Origin: Actinomycetota bacterium
Lineage (GTDB): Bacteria > Actinomycetota > Actinomycetes > Nanopelagicales > Nanopelagicaceae
Reading direction: 5' to 3'
Length of the DNA stretch: 20,599 nt
NCBI GenBank assembly: GCA_947371865.1
Contig: CANBRH010000017.1
Span: 1-20,599 of the forward strand
Shown: piece by piece, positions 14,928 through 20,599 of the stretch
Position numbering within the stretch: the first letter of the stretch is position 1
Layout of the letters: each line of letters opens with the position of its first letter
Made by a program: the position numbers and the translations under genes
The notes under the pieces: generated by a model
Databases searched by the model: none
Seen by the model: the letters and a program-made list of their open reading frames with translations, nothing else
Told to the model about the DNA's origin: nothing

Positions 14928-16658
14928 ATGTTGCGAATGTCCACACTCCTGTTGCGCACGCTGCGCGATGATCCTGCCGATGCCGAAGTAGCCAGCCACC
15001 GTCTCTTGGTGCGCGCCGGTTATGTCCGTCGAATTGCAGCTGGGGTGTACTCGTGGCTGCCGCTGGGCTACATCACCTTGCGCAATATCGAGCGCATCAT
15101 TCGGGAAGAGATGGATGAAGCCGGATTTCAAGAAGTTCATTTCCCTTCCTTGCTGCCACGCGAACCCTACGAATCCACCAATCGCTGGGAAGAATATGGG
15201 CCAAATCTTTTTCGCTTAAAAGATCGTCGTGGAAATGACTATTTACTAGGACCAACTCACGAAGAGATGTTTACCTTGATGGTCAAGGGGGAGTACTCCT
15301 CGTATAAAGACCTTCCTCTTTCGATTTACCAAATTCAAACCAAGTTTCGCGATGAAGCTCGTCCCCGCAGCGGAATTATCCGCGGCCGCGAGTTTGTCAT
15401 GAAGGACTCTTACTCTTTTGATCTTGATGATGCCGGCTTAGCTGTTTCCTATGAAAAACATCGCAACGCTTACATCAAGACCTTTGAACGCCTGCACATG
15501 AAATACAACATCGTCTCGGCTGTTTCTGGCGCCATGGGCGGTTCTCGTTCGGAAGAATTCTTAGCCCCGTGTCCAACTGGTGAAGACACTTATGTGCTCT
15601 GCGAAAAATGTGGCTATGCCGCTAACGTTGAAGCGATGATCACCAAAGTCGACGCTTACGCCGGTTCCGCGCCCGCCGCCATGGAGATTTTCGATTCACC
15701 AAGCACCCCAACCATTGATTCATTGGTAATCCTGCTCAATGAAAAATTTGGCGGAGAATATCAAGCAAGTGATACTTTGAAGAATGTTCTTTTGATGGCC
15801 GACGGGAAAGCGATCTCAATTTTGGTTCCAGGCGATCGCGAAGTTGATCTCAAGCGCCTTGAAGCCAACCTACCCGGAGTCCTTGAGCTTCGCCTCTTTG
15901 AAGATGCCGATTTTGCGAAGCACCCAGGATTGGTTAAGGGTTACGTCGGTCCCCAGGATGCTGCCAAGTTTGGCATCACGGTTTATGCCGACCCTCGAGT
16001 TGTCCTTGGTTCCCATTGGGTCACTGGCGCTAATGAGCGAGACAAGCATGTTCGATTTGTGACGCACGGCCGCGATTTCACAGTTGAAAAATTTATTGAA
16101 GCTGCCGAAGTTCGCGCCGGCGATCTCTGCCCTAATTGCGCAACGCCAGTTGTCATTGATCGCGCTATTGAAATTGGCCATATCTTCCAGCTCGGTCGTA
16201 AGTACGCCCAAGCCTTAGATCTCACCGTTCTTGATAAAGATGGTAAGTCGCAAGTAGTGACCATGGGTTCCTACGGAATCGGTGTCTCACGCGCCGTGGC
16301 TGCTATCGCCGAGCAAACCTACGACGAACTTGGCCTAAACTGGCCACGCGAAGTTGCACCTGCCGATGTTCACATCGTCGCTACTGGCAAAGATGATCTT
16401 CCTTTTAACACCGCTGAAGATTTAGCCAAGGAATTGGAAGCAGCGGGACTTCGCATCCTGATCGATGACCGGCGTGATGCCTCACCCGGAGTTAAATTCA
16501 AAGATGCCGAACTCATCGGAATTCCATTCATTGTCATTGTCGGCAAGGCACTTGCTGATGGCAAGATCGAACTTCGTATTCGCCGTACTGGCGAAAAGAG
16601 CGAAGTCCATCTCGATGGCGCCGCAGCCGAGATCATTTCGGTCGTAAACGCGAATTAA
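14928..16658 (+). CDS. proS: Prolyl-tRNA synthetase, bacterial type with editing domain
   Basis: It charges tRNA-Pro in the cytoplasm. The 576-residue class II synthetase has GPTHEE (108-113), the motif 2 region KFRDEARPRSGIIRGREF (139-156) and motif 3 in TMGSYGIGVSRAVAAIAEQ (445-463). The insertion (editing) domain between motifs 2 and 3, about residues 225-400, is present. Lys285 in DTLKNVLLM corresponds to the lysine needed to clear alanyl-tRNA-Pro, so editing is probably active. A CPNC pair at 401-404 and an anticodon-binding domain from about 475 to the end follow. ATG 14928 is used; ATG 14937 is three codons later. The stop overlaps the next start by one base. Confidence 0.97.
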   Translation: MLRMSTLLLRTLRDDPADAEVASHRLLVRAGYVRRIAAGVYSWLPLGYITLRNIERIIREEMDEAGFQEVHFPSLLPREPYESTNRWEEYGPNLFRLKDRRGNDYLLGPTHEEMFTLMVKGEYSSYKDLPLSIYQIQTKFRDEARPRSGIIRGREFVMKDSYSFDLDDAGLAVSYEKHRNAYIKTFERLHMKYNIVSAVSGAMGGSRSEEFLAPCPTGEDTYVLCEKCGYAANVEAMITKVDAYAGSAPAAMEIFDSPSTPTIDSLVILLNEKFGGEYQASDTLKNVLLMADGKAISILVPGDREVDLKRLEANLPGVLELRLFEDADFAKHPGLVKGYVGPQDAAKFGITVYADPRVVLGSHWVTGANERDKHVRFVTHGRDFTVEKFIEAAEVRAGDLCPNCATPVVIDRAIEIGHIFQLGRKYAQALDLTVLDKDGKSQVVTMGSYGIGVSRAVAAIAEQTYDELGLNWPREVAPADVHIVATGKDDLPFNTAEDLAKELEAAGLRILIDDRRDASPGVKFKDAELIGIPFIVIVGKALADGKIELRIRRTGEKSEVHLDGAAAEIISVVNAN

Positions 16659-17428
16659 TGTCGCTTTCAACTGCGATCTTCTTAGCTCTAGCGGCAGGTT
16701 TCGCGGGCTTTGTTGATGCGATGGTCGGCGGCGGGGGACTAGTCCAGCTGCCAGCCCTTCTCATTGGGATTTCCGATAAACCAATTCCTATGATTTTGGG
16801 AACAAATAAAGTTCCATCCATTTTTGGAACGAGCACGGCCGCCTTTGCTTACTTTAAGAAAGTTAGACCAGACCTTCGGCTGACGGCCACGATGGCACTT
16901 CCTGCGTTCGTTGGTTCAGTCTCGGGTGCGCGACTAGCCGCCAGTTTTCCCAAGGATCTTTTCCGTCCCATCATCGTGATTCTGTTAATTGCTGTTGCTA
17001 TCTATACCTGGCGCAAGCCGCATTTAGGTATGGATGAAAACTTACGCTTTACGCACACCGGACGATTATGGCTGGTTGCGCTCTTCGGATTAACCATCGG
17101 TTTTTACGATGGCATATTCGGTCCTGGGACTGGCACTTTCTTAGTCTTTCTCTTGGTAGGCGTCATCGGATATGCGTTCTTGAAGGCATCGGCCACCGCC
17201 AAATTGGTCAACATCGCAACCAATTTTGGTGCGATTCTTTCCTTTCAATTCACTGGACATATATGGTGGCGCTTGGGTTTACTTCTCGCGATCGCAAATG
17301 TCACCGGTGCCTTGATTGGTTCACGTTTGGCCATTCGCGGCGGCTCTCCTTTGGTGCGTAAAGTCTTCTTAGTCGTGACGACTTTGCTCATCGCCAAAGT
17401 CGGTTATGATTGGTGGGCAAGCAAGTAG
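16658..17428 (+). CDS. TauE/SafE-family membrane permease
   Basis: This is a 256-residue integral membrane protein with about eight hydrophobic segments. The start LALAAGFAGFVDAMVGGGGL is the classic first half of the TauE/SafE fold. The repeat half begins ALFGLTIGFYDGIFGPGTGT, followed by ATAKLVNIATNFGAI. The family exports or imports small anions such as sulfite, sulfoacetate or other organosulfur compounds; the substrate cannot be told here and there is no sulfur gene nearby. Its ATG overlaps the proS stop (TAATG), so it is translated as part of the proS transcript. It is an extra gene in an otherwise housekeeping order. Confidence 0.87.
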   Translation: MSLSTAIFLALAAGFAGFVDAMVGGGGLVQLPALLIGISDKPIPMILGTNKVPSIFGTSTAAFAYFKKVRPDLRLTATMALPAFVGSVSGARLAASFPKDLFRPIIVILLIAVAIYTWRKPHLGMDENLRFTHTGRLWLVALFGLTIGFYDGIFGPGTGTFLVFLLVGVIGYAFLKASATAKLVNIATNFGAILSFQFTGHIWWRLGLLLAIANVTGALIGSRLAIRGGSPLVRKVFLVVTTLLIAKVGYDWWASK

Positions 17429-17464
17429 GTAAAAAACTAAATAGATCGGAAAGGTACTTTTCTC

Positions 17465-17941
17465 ATGACCGAAAAACTTAATAAACAAGAACTTATCGTG
17501 GCCATCGATGCCGCTATCGCGCCCGCTATTACCTCCGCGGGCTGCTACTTAGAAGAAATCACAATCGTCCCAGCGGGCAAGAGCCGCATCCTTACCGTTA
17601 TTGTCGACAGCGATACTCATTTAAATCTCGATCAGGTCACCGCAGTTTCGCGCGACATCTCTGAAATCACCGAGATGTTGGAAGTCCTCGGAGATCAGCC
17701 ATTCACACTGGAAGTTACTTCTCCCGGAATCGATCGACCCCTCATTTTGCCGCGCCATTGGCGCAAGAATCATGGTCGCCTTGTTGCCGTCATCTTGAAT
17801 GATGGATCTGAAGTTAAAGGTCGCATTGGCGATGCCACTGAAGAATCTGCGCTAGTTGGTGATCGCACGGTTCATTTTGCCAATGTGAAGAAAGCCGTTC
17901 TGGAAATTGAATTCAAGTCCCTCAAGGGTGATTCCGAATGA
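17465..17941 (+). CDS. rimP: Ribosome maturation factor RimP
   Basis: RimP assists 30S subunit assembly. The 158-residue product has the N-terminal alpha/beta domain with the family hallmark LEVTSPGIDRPL (residues about 82-93) and a C-terminal Sm-like barrel ending in VLEIEFK. ATG 17465 follows GGAAAGG at 17448-17454, ten bases away. That ribosome binding site overlaps a 6-bp hairpin, GGAAAG (17448-17453) with CTTTTC (17457-17462) around GTA, containing one G-T pair. The stop overlaps the nusA start by four bases, the usual rimP-nusA arrangement. The 36 bases before it hold no obvious promoter. Confidence 0.95.
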   Translation: MTEKLNKQELIVAIDAAIAPAITSAGCYLEEITIVPAGKSRILTVIVDSDTHLNLDQVTAVSRDISEITEMLEVLGDQPFTLEVTSPGIDRPLILPRHWRKNHGRLVAVILNDGSEVKGRIGDATEESALVGDRTVHFANVKKAVLEIEFKSLKGDSE

Positions 17942-18978
17942 ACGTCGATGTAAAAGCACTTGTTGCTCTCACCGTTGAGAAAGAGATGCCGCTGGAGAAA
18001 TTGATTAACGCCATTGAAAACGGCGTTGCTGCCGCCTATGCCGAACTTGAAGGCGCACATCCCGGTGGCCGCGCGGTCCTCAATCGCCAAACCGGTGAGA
18101 TCGTTATTTATTACCCGGTCCTAGGTCCTGATGGCGATCGCATTGATACCGCCATTGATTCTCCCGAAGGCTTTAGCCGAATTGCCACATCAACTGCCCG
18201 CAAAGTCATCAAAGAGAAGATGCGCGAGGCAAAAGATCTTGATGTCGTCACGGAATTTAGTGGCAGCGTTGGCGACGTTATCTCTGGCGTGATCCAACAG
18301 GGCCGAGACCCTAAGATTGTTTACGTTCACTTGGGCCGGGTCGAAGGAAAGATTCCCCCAAACGAACAAGTTCCAACCGAGGAATACATTCATGGCCAAC
18401 GGATTAAATGCTTCGTCGTTGAGGTCAAGCAAGGCTTGAAAGGTCCAGAAGTTACTTTGTCCCGAACCCACCCAGCGCTGGTGAAGACTCTCTTTGCCCT
18501 AGAAGTACCTGAAGTTAAAGATCGAGTTGTCGAAATTATTGGCATCGCACGCGAGCCTGGCCATCGCAGCAAGATTTCCGTCCGCACTCATCGTGCAGGC
18601 GTTAGTCCCAAAGGCGCGCTGATCGGCCCCATGGGTGCACGAGCTCGCGCCGTGATGGATGAACTTGGTGGCGAGAAGATCGACATCGTCGATTACTCAG
18701 ACGACCCTGCCACTTACGTGGCTAATGCGCTGGCTCCAGCCAAGGTCTCCAGTGCTGAGATTGTTGATCTCGCTACAAAATCGGTGAAGGTTGTGGTTCC
18801 GGATTACCAGCTCTCCCTTGCCATCGGAAAAGATGGCCAAAATGCCAGATTGGCCGCCCGGTTAACCGGTTGCCGAATCGACATCCATCCCGATAAACCA
18901 GTCGAGCGCATCGAGAAACCCAAGCGCGAAATAGCCGTAGATGAGGGCGAACTGGTTGATTCTGAGCCAACCGAGTAA
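17938..18978 (+). CDS. nusA: Transcription termination/antitermination factor NusA
   Basis: NusA binds RNA polymerase and nascent RNA and modulates pausing, termination and antitermination. The 346-residue product has the N-terminal polymerase-binding domain (about 1-105), an S1 domain (about 108-175, GDVISGVIQQGRDPKIVYVH) and two KH domains (about 195-330). These contain HRAGVSPKGALIGPMGARAR and LSLAIGKDGQNARLAARLTG with the GxxG loops GPMG and GKDG. It lacks the acidic repeats of proteobacterial NusA, as is normal for actinobacteria. ATG 17938 overlaps the rimP stop. The C-terminal tail is short and acidic. Confidence 0.97.
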   Translation: MNVDVKALVALTVEKEMPLEKLINAIENGVAAAYAELEGAHPGGRAVLNRQTGEIVIYYPVLGPDGDRIDTAIDSPEGFSRIATSTARKVIKEKMREAKDLDVVTEFSGSVGDVISGVIQQGRDPKIVYVHLGRVEGKIPPNEQVPTEEYIHGQRIKCFVVEVKQGLKGPEVTLSRTHPALVKTLFALEVPEVKDRVVEIIGIAREPGHRSKISVRTHRAGVSPKGALIGPMGARARAVMDELGGEKIDIVDYSDDPATYVANALAPAKVSSAEIVDLATKSVKVVVPDYQLSLAIGKDGQNARLAARLTGCRIDIHPDKPVERIEKPKREIAVDEGELVDSEPTE

Positions 18979-18981
18979 GGT
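18976..18981 (+). promoter_or_regulatory. TAAGGT box at the nusA stop, before ylxR
   Basis: The nusA stop codon begins TAAGGT (18976-18981), followed by TGTCCC. This matches the segment before proS (TAAGGT then TGCCCC) except for one base. Read as a -10 it would start RNA near 18988, 29 bases before the preferred ylxR ATG. There is no -35, and the similarity could be chance. Confidence 0.2.
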
Positions 18982-19016
18982 TGTCCCTGCTGGATATCTC
19001 TATGAGGCAGGCAAAG

Positions 19017-19262
19017 ATGGCTCCTTTAATACGTAGCTGCATCGCTTGTCGCAAACGAGAGAACCCGGCAGAACTTCTTCGAGTGGTCAAAGTTGTCGAT
19101 CAGGTAATTCCAGATCCCCAGCACCTTTTACCCGGTCGGGGAGCCTGGTTGCATCGGACTTGTTTCGATACTGCCAAGCAGCGCGGTTCATTTAATCGAG
19201 CACTTCGATCCGATGTTGCGCTTTCGACTGAACAACTCGAAGATTTTTTACAACAGCAGTAA
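19017..19262 (+). CDS. rnpM: YlxR/RnpM-family RNA-binding protein
   Basis: This small basic protein of the YlxR fold is encoded between nusA and infB, its standard position. In Bacillus the homologue RnpM binds RNase P RNA and modulates its activity; a similar role here is an inference. Motifs are RSCIACRKR near the N-terminus and LLPGRGAWLHRTCFDTA in the middle, typical of the family. The start is uncertain. ATG 19017 (81 residues) has GAGG at 19004-19007 with nine-base spacing. ATG 19002 and TTG 18981 are in frame upstream and would add 5 or 12 residues. The length is normal in all cases. Confidence 0.88.
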   Translation: MAPLIRSCIACRKRENPAELLRVVKVVDQVIPDPQHLLPGRGAWLHRTCFDTAKQRGSFNRALRSDVALSTEQLEDFLQQQ

Positions 19263-19293
19263 AAAACCAGTTTTACCTATAAGGAGTCCATCA

Positions 19294-19323
19294 ATGTCCC
19301 TCAAGGCAAACTCACAATCATGA
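19294..19323 (+). CDS. Possible nine-residue leader peptide upstream of infB
   Basis: A complete nine-codon frame (MSLKANSQS) begins at ATG 19294 with a near-ideal Shine-Dalgarno AAGGAG (19281-19286) seven bases upstream. Its TGA (19321-19323) lies inside the first arm of a perfect 9-bp hairpin. It sits in the 135-base gap between ylxR and infB. The strong ribosome binding site with nothing else to serve suggests real translation, perhaps as a cis-acting leader. The peptide has no recognisable family. Confidence 0.4.
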   Translation: MSLKANSQS

Positions 19324-19340
19324 GCGCCCAACGCTCATGA
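19318..19340 (+). promoter_or_regulatory. Hairpin in the infB leader
   Basis: TCATGAGCG (19318-19326) and CGCTCATGA (19332-19340) form a perfect 9-bp stem with a five-base loop CCCAA. No T-run follows on either strand, so it is not a standard terminator. The stop codon of a nine-codon leader frame lies in the first arm, so a terminating ribosome would cover and open the stem. TAGGCT at 19355-19360 could be a -10 for infB but lacks a -35. Confidence 0.5.
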
Positions 19341-19397
19341 GTAAGTCAGGCATATAGGCTCCAGTAAAAGACGTGGGGCCAAGACAGGAAGGCAACT

Positions 19398-20599
19398 GTG
19401 GCAAAGGTCCGCGTTCACGAATTAGCAAAAGAACTAGGTATTCCTAGTAAGGATTTACTCGCAAAACTGCAAGAAGTTGGCGAGTTCGTTAAATCCGCAT
19501 CCTCAACTGTTGAAGCACCCGTCGTGCGCAAGTTGATGGAGAAGTTTCCCGATATCAAGCCTGTTGAAGGTGAAGCCAAGCCAGTTAAAAAGGCTGCCGC
19601 CAAGAAGGTTGCTGCAAAACCAGCTGCCCCGACAGCAGAGGAAATTCAAGCTGCGCTCGCTCAACTAGCGCCCGGAACTATTCCGCAATCGGCCATGCCA
19701 CAAGCTCCAGTTCCCGCAGCACCGGTTGCACCCGTTGCACCTGCCGCCACTGCGACACCAACCTCTCCGACACCAGCTGCTCCCAGCTCTGATGCCATGC
19801 CACGACCTCCGCGTCCAGGCAACAATCCATTCTCTGGCGGCGCAACGCCTGGCAATATTCCGATGCCACGTCCACCGCGCGCCGGAAACAATCCCTTTAA
19901 CAGTGGCACCGGTGCAATTCCGCGTCCACCTGCTCGTCCCATTCGCCCCGGCGAACGTCCATCTGGTCCAGGCGGATCTCGTCCACCGATGTCAGGTGCT
20001 CGCCCCGGCGCAGTTCGTCCCGGCTTTGCAGCTCGTCCACCCGGAGCTCGTCCACCCGGAGCAGGCGCCCCAGGCGCACGTCCAGGCGGAGCCGCTGCTG
20101 GTTCGCCGTACCGCACGCCATCGGCTTCACCTTCTCAACCAAGTTTCGGCGGTCCAAATAAGGGCGGCGGACGTCACCAACGTGGCGGAACTGCTGGCGC
20201 ATTTGGAAAGGCCGGGGGTAAATCTCGCAAGGCGCATAAGAGCAAGAAGGCGTTGCGCGAAGAGTTCGACAATATGGCGGCGCCATCACTGGGTGGCGCA
20301 GTTATTCCTCATGGCGATGGCAGCACTGCTATTCGTTTACGTCGTGGCTCATCCCTTATGGACTTTGCCGAAAAGATCAATGCTGATCCAGCCGCGTTAG
20401 TTTCAGCGCTATTCCACCTCGGTGAAATGGTGACTGCAACGCAGTCGGTAGATGAAGACACCTTCACATTGCTTGGCGCTGAATTGGGTTACACCATTCA
20501 GGTCGTTAGCCCAGAAGATGAAGACCGCGAACTTCTCGAAGAGTTCGATATCAATCTCGAGCAAGAGCTCGAAGATATTGATGATGCCGATCTCGTGAC
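19398..20599 (+). CDS. infB: Translation initiation factor IF-2, N-terminal part
   Basis: IF-2 is the GTPase that places initiator tRNA on the 30S subunit and promotes subunit joining. Only the first 400 codons are here; the frame is open at the window end and the GTPase domain lies beyond it. GTG 19398 has AGGAAGG (19386-19392) five bases upstream. The first residues, AKVRVHELAKELGIPSKDLL, are the small IF2_N domain. A long Ala/Pro/Gly/Arg-rich linker follows (about residues 60-290), with internal repeats. A second IF2_N-like domain (LRRGSSLMDFAEKINADPAA, about 310-365) then leads into an acidic stretch. This layout is typical of actinobacterial IF-2. Confidence 0.95.
   Translation, partial: MAKVRVHELAKELGIPSKDLLAKLQEVGEFVKSASSTVEAPVVRKLMEKFPDIKPVEGEAKPVKKAAAKKVAAKPAAPTAEEIQAALAQLAPGTIPQSAMPQAPVPAAPVAPVAPAATATPTSPTPAAPSSDAMPRPPRPGNNPFSGGATPGNIPMPRPPRAGNNPFNSGTGAIPRPPARPIRPGERPSGPGGSRPPMSGARPGAVRPGFAARPPGARPPGAGAPGARPGGAAAGSPYRTPSASPSQPSFGGPNKGGGRHQRGGTAGAFGKAGGKSRKAHKSKKALREEFDNMAAPSLGGAVIPHGDGSTAIRLRRGSSLMDFAEKINADPAALVSALFHLGEMVTATQSVDEDTFTLLGAELGYTIQVVSPEDEDRELLEEFDINLEQELEDIDDADLV
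19797..19898 (+). repeat. Imperfect duplicated linker unit in infB
   Basis: The unit encoding MPRPPRPGNNPF (19797-19832) recurs as MPRPPRAGNNPF (19863-19898), 66 bases apart start to start. The copies differ at several third positions, so this is an old internal duplication kept at the protein level. Confidence 0.7.
20031..20060 (+). repeat. Perfect 15-bp tandem duplication in the infB linker
   Basis: GCTCGTCCACCCGGA occurs twice back to back (20031-20045 and 20046-20060), encoding ARPPG-ARPPG. Identity at every base, including synonymous positions, suggests a recent in-frame slippage event in the low-complexity linker. Confidence 0.85.

Noticed and set aside
8258..18141. GCGATCGC octamer seen four times (in potA, rseP, proS and nusA), resembling the cyanobacterial HIP1 repeat.
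   Set aside because: All four read Gly-Asp-Arg as GGC GAT CGC in frame, so common codon choice at a common tripeptide explains them.
19661..20116. Open minus-strand frame of 151 codons, Gly/Pro/Arg-rich.
   Set aside because: Complement of the low-complexity infB linker; its composition simply mirrors the Ala/Pro/Gly codons on the plus strand.
1..20599. Mobile elements, CRISPR arrays, tRNA or rRNA genes, toxin or defence genes.
   Set aside because: No transposase or integrase motifs, no regularly spaced repeats, no cloverleaf or rRNA-like segment; almost every base is accounted for by housekeeping or polyamine genes.

Overview
The window is a stretch of bacterial chromosome with the gene order of an actinobacterial translation and envelope cluster: rpsB (end only), tsf, pyrH, frr, cdsA, rlmN, then rseP, ispG, proS, rimP, nusA, ylxR (rnpM) and infB (start only). 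Base composition is moderate by eye, not the high GC of streptomycetes. GTG and TTG starts are used, genes are tightly packed or overlap, and several starts look leaderless. Together with a polyamine transport block, this suggests a streamlined actinobacterium, perhaps a freshwater Nanopelagicales (acI-type) lineage. The phylum call is firm; the order is a guess.

Layout. Positions 1-4462 hold ribosome and translation genes plus UMP kinase, CDP-diacylglycerol synthase and the RlmN methyltransferase, all on the plus strand. Positions 4459-11050 hold a plus-strand polyamine block: an aminobutyraldehyde dehydrogenase (patD) whose start overlaps the rlmN stop, an ABC importer (potD, potA, potB, potC) and an agmatinase-family ureohydrolase (speB). 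GABA aminotransferase (gabT) faces them on the minus strand at 11055-12401. Positions 12492-20599 return to the housekeeping order: rseP, ispG, proS, a TauE/SafE-family permease, rimP, nusA, ylxR, infB.

How the genes fit together. The inserted block could import a polyamine or guanidino compound (PotABCD), remove urea (SpeB), oxidise the aminoaldehyde to GABA (PatD) and pass GABA to central metabolism (GabT). Two steps of the textbook route are not encoded here: putrescine to 4-aminobutanal, and succinate semialdehyde to succinate. The block sits where many actinobacteria carry dxr, next to rseP and ispG; dxr is absent from this window.

Regulatory structure. The pyrH Shine-Dalgarno lies in a long imperfect hairpin whose other arm is the start of the pyrH coding region. 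The probable gabT terminator is embedded in the last codons of the convergent speB. Candidate leaderless promoters (TANNNT exactly six bases before ATG) precede gabT, speB and perhaps proS. Nine-codon leader reading frames precede rseP and infB. I found no mobile element, CRISPR array, tRNA or rRNA, and no gene-free stretch longer than about 150 bases. I see no convincing new multi-gene system. The most interesting signals are the regulatory structures and the inserted polyamine/GABA block.
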